A model generated the notes under the pieces. The model was not told where the DNA came from. It worked only from the letters and a program-made list of their open reading frames with translations, and did not search any database. Below are positions 7,013 to 14,837 of a stretch of 21,809 nt of DNA, in pieces. This stretch comes from Lutimaribacter_A marinistellae (GTDB taxonomy: Bacteria > Pseudomonadota > Alphaproteobacteria > Rhodobacterales > Rhodobacteraceae): NCBI RefSeq assembly GCF_042648365.1, contig NZ_JBHRXI010000041.1, forward strand, positions 1 through 21,809, in the 5' to 3' direction. Numbering within the stretch: the stretch's first letter is position 1; each line of letters begins with the position of its first letter. A program made the translations under genes and the position numbers.

Positions 7013-8308
7013 GTGGGCAAGTCCTTGCCAAATCTCTCTCTACAGCAACTATACCCGGCTATCGTCGGTTCAATCAACCTGAACTGCTGCGGTGACCCCG
7101 ATTGTGGGAACTTCGGGGTTGCGCCCGACTACACTCACCATGGGTTCATCGGTCGGAATGCCACTGCCAGGCGGCAGAAAGCCTACCTGCATGATCCCGC
7201 TCTGGCCAGCGGTAGAGGAAGGTATACCATCACGGGAGACATTGAAGCCCAAGTCGTCTCGACGGCTTTGGAATACGCCGACGACCCACATCAATGGGAA
7301 GACGGGAAACGACTCCTTTGTCGCCATCGCGCCGGCAACCGTGATTGTGACGTATCGTTTGGCATTCTATCAAACCAACACCTGAGTGCGGAGATTGATC
7401 GTTTGCGCACTCAGAATGGGAGCCTCGAAGGACCTGCATGCGGAGCATGTGGCCGACGCTACCTGGATAACCCGAGCGAGTTCATCTTCAACGGCACTCA
7501 CGGCAAGATGGCGCCGGGAAAGAATGGGCGCAAGTCCAAGGCGTCAGCTTTCCGGCTGATCCATCAACCGTGCAAGGGACAGCCGGGAGCACGATTCACG
7601 GTTTCGCTCGATCATCAGCAGCAGGAAAACAAGCACGACAACGTTCGCCTGCTGCGGGCATTGGTCAACGGGGCCAGCATTAACAGCCTGCGTCGGCTAC
7701 TGGCCGATCCGGATACGGGCAAGAAGGCCGGCGTCAGCCGCGTGTACAATCGGATTTTCTGGCTCGAGAAGGTGCTCTTGGCATTCGAACAAGCCAAGCT
7801 CAAGGAATGGAAAGAAGATGCTGCAGCGAAGCCCATGGCGTTCGACGTGCTGCCGCAAGATCCGGAACTCCTGTCTGCCCTCTCGAGGCGCTATCTGAGG
7901 GCGACGATCCAACCGGTCTCAGCGTTCATGAACGCCATGCGCGAACGCCTCAATCCGACCAAACGAGCTGGTGGCCGATCGTCCAGAAATGGACCCAGCT
8001 ACATCAATGGAGCGTCTTTCAATCCCGCGGTCCTCTTTGCGTTCCTGAACATCTATCGCGTGTACTACAATTGGTTTGAGGCGAGACCATACGCTTCACA
8101 TGAGGCCAAGGAGGACGCAAACCCGGCAATGGGAGGGAGCCGTACAATCAAACGGCCGGGTTCCGACGATACCATCGAGGTGCCGCAGAGGCGAAAGAAG
8201 ACGCCCGCACTCGATACGCCGGCCATGCGGCTCGGTGCCGATACACGGAAGACGACCAGGACCACTCAGCGCCCCATGGATCCGAGACGCGTGCTCTACC
8301 GGCCATGA
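7013..8308 (+). CDS. Zinc-ribbon and helix-turn-helix transposase-like protein, catalytic core apparently missing
   Basis: The GTG at 7013 is preferred (AAAGGG 7 bases upstream); the longer in-frame ATG at 6926 lacks a ribosome site. Numbered from 6926, residues 54-64 (CCGDPDCGNFG) and 172-175 (CGAC) are zinc-ribbon-like, with further Cys at 132, 141 and 216. Residues 238-292 look like a helix-turn-helix (LLRALVNGASINSLRRLL, then GVSRVYNRIFWLEKVLLAFE). The C-terminus has FLNIYRVYYNWFEARPY and later TPAMRLG, like the tail of DDE transposases. Between HTH and tail there is no room for a DDE core, and no clear D-D-E triad is seen. I infer an internally deleted transposase, or a DNA-binding derivative, belonging to the surrounding TIR element. 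It lies on the same strand as the DUF3604 gene, separated from it by about 840 bases. Family assignment is tentative. Confidence 0.6.
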   Translation: MGKSLPNLSLQQLYPAIVGSINLNCCGDPDCGNFGVAPDYTHHGFIGRNATARRQKAYLHDPALASGRGRYTITGDIEAQVVSTALEYADDPHQWEDGKRLLCRHRAGNRDCDVSFGILSNQHLSAEIDRLRTQNGSLEGPACGACGRRYLDNPSEFIFNGTHGKMAPGKNGRKSKASAFRLIHQPCKGQPGARFTVSLDHQQQENKHDNVRLLRALVNGASINSLRRLLADPDTGKKAGVSRVYNRIFWLEKVLLAFEQAKLKEWKEDAAAKPMAFDVLPQDPELLSALSRRYLRATIQPVSAFMNAMRERLNPTKRAGGRSSRNGPSYINGASFNPAVLFAFLNIYRVYYNWFEARPYASHEAKEDANPAMGGSRTIKRPGSDDTIEVPQRRKKTPALDTPAMRLGADTRKTTRTTQRPMDPRRVLYRP

Positions 8309-9145
8309 CTCTTTCACGGCACGCCGCTGTGGAAGAAGTTCGAAGAACGATCCAGGTAGCGTCCAAGGTCGAGCGAAGTGCTGCACGTCCCTTCCCGAGA
8401 TTGTCAGTGCTACGGCTCGGAATGCCCACAGCCAATCGTTGGGAAATGTCCGGTCCATGCCCTTATTGACCAAGCGGCTGAGATACTGCTTCGAAGCTGC
8501 GGCATGCACCCGCCAGTCTCGACTTGCACAGAGCCGAGTTCCAGCAGCCCACTACTATGCTGCGGTGCGGCCCGTCAGAGCAGCCATTCATGCATTTTGC
8601 AGCGTTTTGGCAGGTTAGTCATCCGTCGCCGCATAAAGACGACCTGAGCATTGCTCGACCCAAGGTCCGCTTAAAGTGCCGCCAACAAATACTCACTCAC
8701 CGCAGCCAAACATTGCCGCTGAGCGGTACTCAGCCCCAAACTTGAACCGCCGAATGCTGGATTTCCGGCTGTCTTTGTAATGCTCCCCCAACGTTTCCCT
8801 GAGCGTCCACTTTATTGGGCTTGCGACTACGGCGGCTCTGATGATGTAACCGCCCCCTGGCATTGATGTGCCATAGTGGTGTCGCAACAAGAAGGCGAGA
8901 ATGTCACTGCCTCAGCGTGGTTAGGACAATACAGGATTTCAAAACGCGCTGAACGCCGCAGCAAGCCTGAATCCCGGCGCCGGACAACTTACGCCAGTGT
9001 GCTCTTCGGTATCGAATGGCCCGTACATATCGACACCAGCCAGCAGGCGTTCGCCTACACCTCGCCAATACGGAAGACATCGGAAGAGTGACTTTGGGTA
9101 AAGGTTTTCGTAGACTTATGAAAACCGGTCGAGAGGGAGATATTC
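8309..9145. other. Non-coding or decayed stretch between the two transposon genes
   Basis: No supported gene. On the minus strand, open stretches near 8320-8509 (including DWLWAFRAVAL and SGRDVQHFARPWTLPGSFFELL) and 8693-8890 (GGGYIIRAAVVASPIKWTLRE) have protein-like composition but no start signals, and could be relics. The end of the stretch holds the ribosome site of the DUF3604 gene. I see no clear promoter. Confidence 0.4.
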
Positions 9146-11032
9146 ATGCGCCTTGGGGCCACAGTGCCACTATTCGCCGCTTTCCTCCCTGCTATCGTAA
9201 TTGCGCAAGAATTCACATTGTCCCAAGACGATTACGCAGAACGGGAGACGCCTTATTCGCCTTATGTCAGCCAGCACTACCCGCAGAACGTCTACTTTGG
9301 GGATACGCACTTGCACACCTCATGGTCCGCGGATGCGGGACTGGCGGGTGCGACGCTCGGACCTGACGCCGCCTATCGGGTGGCACGAGGCGAACGGATC
9401 CAAAGCCAGTCAGGTCAACCGGTTCAATTGATCCGCCCTTTGGATTTCGTTGTGGTGGCCGATCATGCGGAGAATCTCGGCATTGCCGATTATCTCAACC
9501 GCGGCGACCCGCTCGTCTTGGAGACAGAAGTCGGACGTCGTTGGTTCAGCTATTTCGAGGGTGGCAACGGGATTGATGCAGCGTACGAGTGGAGTGCAGC
9601 CAACGCCGAGGGTGTAGACCCGATCGATAGTGTCGAGATGCAGTCGCGTGTTTGGGATAAGGTGATCGAGAACGCCGAGCGCTACTACGAGCCAGGTGTT
9701 TTCACTACGTTTATCGGCTACGAGTGGACCTCCGGCCCTGGAAGCAACAATCTGCATCGCAATGTCCTATTCCGTGACGGGGCCGATCGAGCGCGACAAA
9801 TCATCCCGTTCTCGGCGCTCGACTCCGACGATCCGGAGGATCTCTGGGCGTATCTCAACGACTATGAACAGGAGACCGGAGGGCGCGTGCTTGCAATCCC
9901 CCACAATGGCAACCTCTCCAACGGCATGATGTTCATGCTGGAGACGTTCGATGGAGAAGCGTTCGACGTCGATTACGCACAGATGCGCGCACGCTTCGAG
10001 CCTCTTCTGGAAGTTACCCAGCCCAAAGGTACGAGCGAGGCACACCCGCTGTTGTCGCCAGACGACGCCTTCGCTGATTTCGAGATCATGGATGCCTCGA
10101 ACCTCACAGGCACTGTCCCGAAAGAGCCCGGCATGCTGCCTACAGAGTACGCGCGCGAGGCTTTGAAGTTGGGCCTCGCAGAGGCGCAGCGGCTTGGTGA
10201 GAACCCGTTCAAGTTCGGCATGATTGGTTCGACGGACAGCCACAACGCTATTCCTTCGACGCGCGAGGAAAACTGGTTTGGTAAGATCCATTTCGTTGAA
10301 CCCTCGGATCACCGAGCCACGGAAGGTGTATTCATCGAAAGTGCCGTTGACCCCAGCTTTTCAATCTACGACCGGGACCTTGGGGCTTCTGGACTCGCGG
10401 CCGTATGGGCGACCGAGAATACCCGAGAGGCGATCTGGGATGCGATGAAGCGCCGCGAGGTCTTCGCGACTACAGGCACTCGCATGCGCGTTCGTATTTT
10501 CGGCGGTTGGGACTTCGAAGCCGATGAGGTAAGCCGTCCCGATTTCGCAACGCAGGGCTATGCCCGCGGCGTCCCGATGGGGGGTGATCTGCGGTCAGGA
10601 CCGGACGGGGCAGCGCCGACCTTCATGGTGCGGGCACTGCGCGATCCCGACGGACCAAACCTCGACCGGATTCAGGTCGTCAAGGGCTGGCTCGGTGAAA
10701 ACGGTGAGATGCAAGAACGCATCTACGATGTCGTCTGCGCTGACCGGGAGATCATTGATGCGGCCTGTGACGGCAATGTTGGGAACACGGTGGATGTTCA
10801 GAATGCAACATACACCAACACGATCGGACGCGCCGTCCTCGGAGGATGGTGGCAGGATCCGGATTTTGATCCTGCACTACAGGCTTTCTATTACGTTCGC
10901 GTACTCCAAATTCCGTCGCCCAGGTGGACCGCTTACGACGCGGTTTATTTTAACGTCGAGATGCCGGAAGGGACCAGAATGACAGTGCAGGATCGCGCAT
11001 ATACCTCGCCGATCTGGTACACACCGGAGTGA
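9146..11032 (+). CDS. Exported DUF3604 protein (PHP-like metal-dependent hydrolase fold)
   Basis: 628 residues; the ATG at 9146 follows GAGGGAG. Residues 1-20 form a Sec signal peptide, likely cleaved before QEF, so the protein is periplasmic or secreted. DUF3604 signatures are in order: YFGDTHLHTSWSADA (D53, H55, H57), RPLDFVVVADHAENLG (D105, H107), FIGYEWTS at 189-196, H204, AIPHNGNLSNG (H253), GSTDSHNA (D364, H366) and ATTGTRMRVRIFGGW. The spaced His/Asp sites resemble PHP-family metal ligands, so a hydrolase or phosphoesterase activity is plausible; the substrate is unknown. It has the length usual for the family and appears intact. It is the apparent passenger gene of the TIR-bounded unit. 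The next supported gene downstream is outside the element. Confidence 0.88.
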   Translation: MRLGATVPLFAAFLPAIVIAQEFTLSQDDYAERETPYSPYVSQHYPQNVYFGDTHLHTSWSADAGLAGATLGPDAAYRVARGERIQSQSGQPVQLIRPLDFVVVADHAENLGIADYLNRGDPLVLETEVGRRWFSYFEGGNGIDAAYEWSAANAEGVDPIDSVEMQSRVWDKVIENAERYYEPGVFTTFIGYEWTSGPGSNNLHRNVLFRDGADRARQIIPFSALDSDDPEDLWAYLNDYEQETGGRVLAIPHNGNLSNGMMFMLETFDGEAFDVDYAQMRARFEPLLEVTQPKGTSEAHPLLSPDDAFADFEIMDASNLTGTVPKEPGMLPTEYAREALKLGLAEAQRLGENPFKFGMIGSTDSHNAIPSTREENWFGKIHFVEPSDHRATEGVFIESAVDPSFSIYDRDLGASGLAAVWATENTREAIWDAMKRREVFATTGTRMRVRIFGGWDFEADEVSRPDFATQGYARGVPMGGDLRSGPDGAAPTFMVRALRDPDGPNLDRIQVVKGWLGENGEMQERIYDVVCADREIIDAACDGNVGNTVDVQNATYTNTIGRAVLGGWWQDPDFDPALQAFYYVRVLQIPSPRWTAYDAVYFNVEMPEGTRMTVQDRAYTSPIWYTPE

Positions 11033-11347
11033 TCATGGATACGTCCTGAAGCGATCCCTCGGGGCTTTAAGCCGACTTGCGGAAGCACTGCATGTTATGA
11101 TGTATCGCCGACGCCGGTTCGGCGATAAAGCGGCGTGCGACAACACAGCGGCAGGGGCGCATGGTTGATCACGGTGCCGGTCGTTCACGGCCCAGTCCGG
11201 CCGTTCGAAGCGACCGTCGATGCGGCACTGCAACGTCTCCGAAGCTGCGATTCATCCCCGTCGCAGCATTTCCAAAAACCCGAGGTCGACAGAGCGGTTT
11301 CGTCCTTACCCGCATAGCGACCCAACCTAATCTACGATAGTGCTTCC
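11033..11347. other. Non-coding tail of the transposon with a hairpin
   Basis: No gene is visible. TATCGCCG (11103-11110) pairs perfectly with CGGCGATA (11120-11127) around a 9-base loop, about 70 bases after the DUF3604 stop. No T tract follows, so it is at best a weak or factor-dependent terminator or an RNA-stabilising hairpin. Confidence 0.5.
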
Positions 11348-11382
11348 AAAAAAGAAGATCTCGGCGACCAGTCGCCGAGATC
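11348..11382 (-). terminator. Terminator just inside the right end of the transposon, minus strand
   Basis: GATCTCGGCGAC (11357-11368) is perfectly complementary to GTCGCCGAGATC (11371-11382). Read on the minus strand the stem is followed by TTCTTTTTT (11356-11348), so it blocks transcription entering the element from its right flank. It mirrors the plus-strand terminator at the left end. Confidence 0.8.
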
Positions 11383-11387
11383 CTTGT

Positions 11388-11409
11388 GTCCCAAAATCCG
11401 GAATGCGCC
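11388..11409 (-). repeat. Right terminal inverted repeat
   Basis: Reverse complement of 6777-6798 with a single mismatch; on the plus strand it ends CCGGAATGCGCC. Confidence 0.88.
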
Positions 11410-11420
11410 AAAAGGGACGT
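11410..11420. repeat. Target-site duplication, right copy
   Basis: AAAAGGGACGT, a perfect direct copy of 6766-6776, adjoining the right inverted repeat. Confidence 0.88.
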
Positions 11421-11598
11421 ATCGGTTTGTCGTTCTTTGTAGCAGCTCTTCTTTGCGAGAGCCGCAACAAACCAACGGCAACACCACGCAAGAAAAGGAG
11501 GATGCAAAACCCGAAAATTATGCAATAAAAACAACCCCCGGAAGGCAAGTATTTGTAACCGCGCGTCTCCTACGTGCGGCATAAGAAGAAGTAACAAG

Positions 11599-11958
11599 AT
11601 GTTTGACTTTCCTTCCACACCCTCGCCGCTGCACGTCTTCGTTCAAGACCATTTCGAAGCTGTGCAAAACGCATCGTTTCTACTCGGCGGTCCCGCGTGG
11701 CTCAAGCGCACGCAACGCCTGATCGATGCGGTGTCACGAACACCCCACGTCACACGGAAAATGCGGGCCGAGGCGCAGGTTTTGTATGAGTTGCTCACAC
11801 TCGAACACGTTCACGACTTCGATCGCGAAGAGGGCTGGTACTTCGATCAGCTTGATCTCGAAGCGCCTTACATCGCTGAGATCTGCGTGCTGACCGAGGC
11901 CCTGGCCGAGGTGATCGAAGCCGTCGGGTGTGTTCATGGTCAGGCTGGCCGCGCATGA
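11599..11958 (+). CDS. Small hypothetical protein, first gene of a coupled pair
   Basis: 119 residues from the ATG at 11599; only a weak purine tract (AAGAAGAAG) serves as ribosome site. It is mostly helical and acidic, with a DFDREEGWYFDQLDLE patch near residue 75 and a helical C-terminus (VLTEALAEVIEAV). No known domain or signal peptide is recognised. Its stop overlaps the next start by 4 bases (ATGA), so the two are translationally coupled and probably work together. If the 4.6-kb transposon is removed, this gene lies about 180 bases downstream of the second recombinase, so it may be cargo of the integration module. Function unknown. Confidence 0.65.
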   Translation: MFDFPSTPSPLHVFVQDHFEAVQNASFLLGGPAWLKRTQRLIDAVSRTPHVTRKMRAEAQVLYELLTLEHVHDFDREEGWYFDQLDLEAPYIAEICVLTEALAEVIEAVGCVHGQAGRA

Positions 11959-12383
11959 GCAATTGCATGGCAGACGAAAAACTGATCGAACGGATCGAAG
12001 CTTCGCTTAGCGAGGCTGAAAAGCTAAGAATTGGGATCGAAGCCGCGCTCGCGAGCAGCCGCTTTTCAGGGCCCGTTGCGCGCGCCGCAAAGCAACTCTC
12101 TACGGAAATTGTTCATCAGACCATTTTCGGATCTGTTGACGTCAAGATCCTACGCGACTTCGCAGAGGATCTGGCAAGGGCTGCTGCGTCTGAACGCCGG
12201 ACCGTCTGCGTCGAGGACGACTACGGCATCGCGCCGCCGCGCATCGAGCACGAGCACTCTCAGGCAGGGTCCGAGCTGATCGCGCTGCGCAACCTCGCTT
12301 TGGCGCTGGCGGACCGCATCAATACGGTCCGTTGGCTTCTTGACGCCCGGCGGATCGCGGCGGAATTGCTCGAAAGCTGCTGA
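11955..12383 (+). CDS. Small hypothetical helical protein, second gene of the coupled pair
   Basis: 142 residues from the ATG at 11955, which overlaps the upstream stop as ATGA. A GTG at 11928 in the same frame is less likely because it lies deep inside the upstream gene. The sequence predicts long helices: LIERIEASLSEAEKLRIGIE, LRDFAEDLARAAASE and, near the end, LRNLALALADRINTVRWLLD. There is no membrane segment and no known domain. It is followed within 20 bases by an intrinsic terminator, so it is the last gene of the small operon. Function unknown; the coupling suggests a complex with the upstream product. Confidence 0.68.
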   Translation: MSNCMADEKLIERIEASLSEAEKLRIGIEAALASSRFSGPVARAAKQLSTEIVHQTIFGSVDVKILRDFAEDLARAAASERRTVCVEDDYGIAPPRIEHEHSQAGSELIALRNLALALADRINTVRWLLDARRIAAELLESC

Positions 12384-12401
12384 GTGTCCTTGCTAAAAGT
12401 T

Positions 12402-12441
12402 GCGCTGTCCCCCCGTAGCAGGACTGGAGGGCAGCGCTTTA
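12402..12441 (+). terminator. Intrinsic terminator after the coupled pair
   Basis: GCGCTGTCC (12402-12410) pairs with GGGCAGCGC (12429-12437) with one G-U, followed by TTTAATTCTT. Confidence 0.75.
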
Positions 12442-12485
12442 ATTCTTGGTTTTGCCGATGGGGACTGATCCCTCTCAATTGTTAG

Positions 12486-12510
12486 AACCTCTGGAAAATC
12501 CAGAGTGGTT
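12486..12510 (+). other. Small hairpin in the leader region of the 12757 gene
   Basis: AACCTCTGGA pairs with TCCAGAGTGGTT around an AAA loop, with a two-base bulge. It lies in the 373-base interval between genes, which otherwise shows only a doubled TGTCGGTT motif near 12578-12600. A regulatory role is possible but not shown. Confidence 0.35.
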
Positions 12511-12756
12511 CATGCAGCTGTTCCGCATGGCAATTTTCAAGACGACCATAGATTGCTTTCAGTCATTCTCAGGCGGTTTGTCGGTTCTCTGTCGGTTGGT
12601 CGATTCAGAAATACTTTTGAAATATCAAGGTTTTATTGGGGTTGTCGGTCGTCGGCGACGGTCGAGGATTTCCGTGGGCCGGAGATCAAACCGATGCAAG
12701 CTCATTCGGGAGTGACGGCATCTCCCGTGCACTGATCAGCCGACAAGGTGCACAAA

Positions 12757-13386
12757 ATGCCAACGAAGACCCGCAAGACCACCCGGAACCAGAAGAAGGA
12801 ACAAGAACTTTTTCATAATCTACATGTTCTCGAGAAGGGGAGGCGGCGCGCGCTCAATGACGGTGAGCGGGAGCAGATCATCGCAATGCTCGCGATCCAG
12901 GAATACCATCTCGAGTGCACGCTCATCATGATGCGCGAGTATGGCTCCGAGGGACGGAGCCATGTCGAGAAGGTTGCCCGGGTCCGGGAGACACTGCTGA
13001 GCAACGGGGTTGCGGAAGTGACGGTTCGAGACGTCCAGCGCCGTTTGAGCAAGAAGCAAAGCAAGGAACTGACGCGGGAACGCATCGCGCAAATCCTGAG
13101 CGCACTTGATCGGGTGGAAACCTCTCCCAAGCTCTTCGATGAAGTTTTCAGCGATGCTGGATCGCAACAGGATGTCCGGCAGCGAAAGGCCAAGTTTCTC
13201 GCAAAGCAATATGACGCTATTCGGGAACGCGACCGCACACAGGAGGGCTGGCGCAACAAAAAACGCCTCCAACGGCTGCTCAGGGCCTATCGCAAACAAG
13301 AGGACTCGAGCGATCGGGCGGGGGATGCGTGCAACGTGGTGCCTCTGGCTGAAGGCTCAGGAAGTGCTCGCCGGAAAGCCAGCTGA
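12757..13386 (+). CDS. Hypothetical basic protein, possibly winged-helix DNA-binding
   Basis: 209 residues from the ATG at 12757, chosen because AAGGTG lies 7 bases upstream; a GTG at 12748 overlaps that site. The N-terminus is strongly basic (KTRKTTRNQKKEQE). Residues about 75-115 (VRETLLSNGVAEVTVRDVQRRL, then RERIAQILSALDRV) have the spacing of a winged-helix or two-helix DNA-binding unit. A long basic helical region follows (RKAKFLAKQYDAIRER, NKKRLQRLLRAYRKQ). No catalytic motif and no named family is recognised. It has its own leader and stands alone on the plus strand between the coupled pair and the IS3 relics. A nucleic-acid-binding role is inferred from composition. Confidence 0.65.
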   Translation: MPTKTRKTTRNQKKEQELFHNLHVLEKGRRRALNDGEREQIIAMLAIQEYHLECTLIMMREYGSEGRSHVEKVARVRETLLSNGVAEVTVRDVQRRLSKKQSKELTRERIAQILSALDRVETSPKLFDEVFSDAGSQQDVRQRKAKFLAKQYDAIRERDRTQEGWRNKKRLQRLLRAYRKQEDSSDRAGDACNVVPLAEGSGSARRKAS

Positions 13387-13413
13387 CGACTTGGATGGGG
13401 CAGGTGATGATGA

Positions 13414-13439
13414 GAGGGGATGTCTGTGGACATCCCCTC
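13414..13439. other. Perfect 11-bp hairpin with a TGTG loop downstream of the 12757 gene
   Basis: GAGGGGATGTC (13414-13424) and its exact complement (13429-13439) around a 4-base loop, 28 bases after the stop. There is no T tract on either strand, so it may be an mRNA 3'-end stabiliser, a weak terminator or a protein-binding palindrome. Confidence 0.6.
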
Positions 13440-14041
13440 GCCGCCAAATCCCAGACAAATTATGTGCTGGGAAATTCAGGGTAGTCGCCCCGTGATCCAT
13501 TTCCTTAAAGGGAGCTGGGTCCAAGTTTTTTTCACAAGTCATTTTAGTCACCGTCGCGGATGCCGCCCGCCGTTTACAGCTGGGACACGCGACAACAAGG
13601 AAGCTGCTGGTTGCGGTCGATTTCCGACCGGTGGATAACCTCCCGCATCGCCTTGCTTGGCAGGATATCTGGCAGCAGGCTGGGGCAGCCTACGTACCTG
13701 TCCAACTGGTGATCGAGTTTCAAATGCCGCTGCTGTAACCGGCAGAGGTTGTTTTCCTCTGCTTCAGGCAACAGTAGCAGCGCTCACTCACAGGCAGGGC
13801 AACAGAGAGGCGCCTTCCCGGTAGTCTCCTGAGCCGCGACTGACGCGCCCGGGAGCAAAAGGTGCGCGCGGCAGCGGTCCATGTCTGATCCCTCGTAAGC
13901 AATGACAACCGGCCTGGCGAATTTCGGGCTGGCCGTCCGTACGCCAGAAAATCAATTCTTTTCTTCGCTTTGTAACTTTCTTCGACAAACTTTTTCCGAG
14001 GCACCCAGGCCGAACCAACCTCCTCCGCGGCTCGAAAGTGG
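13440..14041. other. Gene-poor stretch
   Basis: No supported gene. Open frames on both strands lack start signals and protein-like composition. A 7-bp hairpin GCAGAGG/CCTCTGC lies at 13742-13762. The end contains AT-richer sequence upstream of the 14054 gene. Confidence 0.5.
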
Positions 14042-14053
14042 ATGGAGAATGCG

Positions 14054-14266
14054 ATGTTCCTCGAACGACTCGAAAATGCACGCATGAAGATGCTGGAAAT
14101 CGTCAACACGCGGACTGACGGCGAACTATATTTGCCTCTGCTGGTGCGCCTCGATCGTGAGATCGAGAGTATAAAAGCCGAAGCGTCTGACTCCGCGAAT
14201 CTGATGGCGAAGTACCGCGCGGAGTTTCAAAAGATTCAGTCCGGCGGCGCACCTTCGGAGGTGTAA
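14054..14266 (+). CDS. Small hypothetical protein, coiled-coil-like
   Basis: 70 residues from the ATG at 14054, supported by GGAG 6 bases upstream; an in-frame ATG at 14042 has no ribosome site. The sequence is charged and helical (FLERLENARMKMLEI, LLVRLDREIESIKAEA, LMAKYRAEFQKIQ), with no domain recognised. It stands alone, followed at 14446 by IS3-derived sequence. Coding status is moderately supported by composition and the ribosome site. Function unknown. Confidence 0.5.
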   Translation: MFLERLENARMKMLEIVNTRTDGELYLPLLVRLDREIESIKAEASDSANLMAKYRAEFQKIQSGGAPSEV

Positions 14267-14445
14267 GTCGACCTTGCCTATGGGTGATTGATAACGACGA
14301 GGTCCCGTTCAGGGATGTCGACATCACAACCGATTGCTCATGCCAACCGGCACGCTTGCTCGGCAATTGCGTCTCGTAAGCGCTTGTTAATCGGACCACG
14401 CATGTCGGGAACGTTCGCGCCCCCGAGACGACAGCTTGGGGGCTC
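14267..14445. other. Short non-coding interval up to the first IS3 relic
   Basis: No gene is seen. The interval runs from the stop of the small coiled-coil gene to the inverted-repeat end of the IS3 relic. Confidence 0.4.
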
Positions 14446-14472
14446 TGAACCGGGCCGGGGTGGCCGGAGGCT
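14446..14472. repeat. Surviving terminal inverted repeat of the first IS3 relic
   Basis: It begins TGAACCGGGCCGGGG and ends GCCGGAGGCT, closely matching the ends of the second relic at 15402-15428 and, inverted, 16037-16063. Confidence 0.75.
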
Positions 14473-14484
14473 GATATTGATTAG

Positions 14485-14703
14485 TTACGCGGCCATGTCT
14501 TCAGTTTCCAGAGCGGCGTAGAAGCTTGCCTCTGCTTGCTCCGGCGGGATGTTCTCGATCGGCTCGAGCAGGCGGCGGTTGTTGAACCAGTCGACCCATT
14601 CGAGGGTGGCGTATTCGACGGCCTCGAAGTTGCGCCACGGCCCGCGACGGTGAATGACCTCCGCCTTGAAGAGGCCGTTGATCGTCTCGGCCAAGGCATT
14701 TTC
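14485..14703 (-). pseudogene. IS3-family transposase OrfB, C-terminal fragment (relic 1)
   Basis: On the minus strand the fragment reads NALAETINGLFKAEVIHRRG, then WVDWFNNRRLLEPIENIPPEQAEA, to a stop at 14485. This is the end of the DDE integrase core of IS3-family OrfB. The catalytic Glu lies in the ALAETI segment, but the two upstream Asp residues and the whole N-terminal part are missing. At about 14703 the sequence switches to unrelated DNA: the frame stays open to 14826, but the residues upstream of that point do not match OrfB. The terminal inverted repeat follows at the 3' end. Non-functional relic. Confidence 0.85.
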
Positions 14704-14837
14704 ATGGCACACCTCAGGCTTCCAAGTGCTGTCGACGATCATAGCCAGAAAATCTCGGATTTCTTTTTTGGATCGGCCGCTTCGGAACCATCTCTTCGGC
14801 ACTGAAGCATGTTGCTTCAGAAACAAAGGAAATTATC

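Larger units (their letters stand above)
6777..11409. mobile_element. 4.6-kb transposon-like unit carrying a zinc-ribbon/HTH gene and a DUF3604 gene
   Basis: The unit is bounded by 22-bp terminal inverted repeats (6777-6798 and 11388-11409; 21 of 22 positions match) and flanked by perfect 11-bp direct repeats, the hallmark of transposition. It contains two plus-strand genes (7013-8308 and 9146-11032) and outward-protecting terminators just inside each end. The first gene looks like a transposase relic; the second is a metabolic or exported passenger. I do not recognise the element as a named family. The 10-13 bp duplications of the IS4 group are similar in size, but that alone is not an assignment. 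Confidence 0.8.

Noticed and set aside
11494..11525. AAGGAGG followed at once by a short ATG frame
   Set aside because: The ribosome site touches the ATG and the frame is only eight codons; no sign of a real peptide.
13720..14109. 129-codon minus-strand frame in the gene-poor interval
   Set aside because: Composition is Arg/Ser-rich shadow type; it overlaps the better-supported small plus-strand gene and has no ribosome site.
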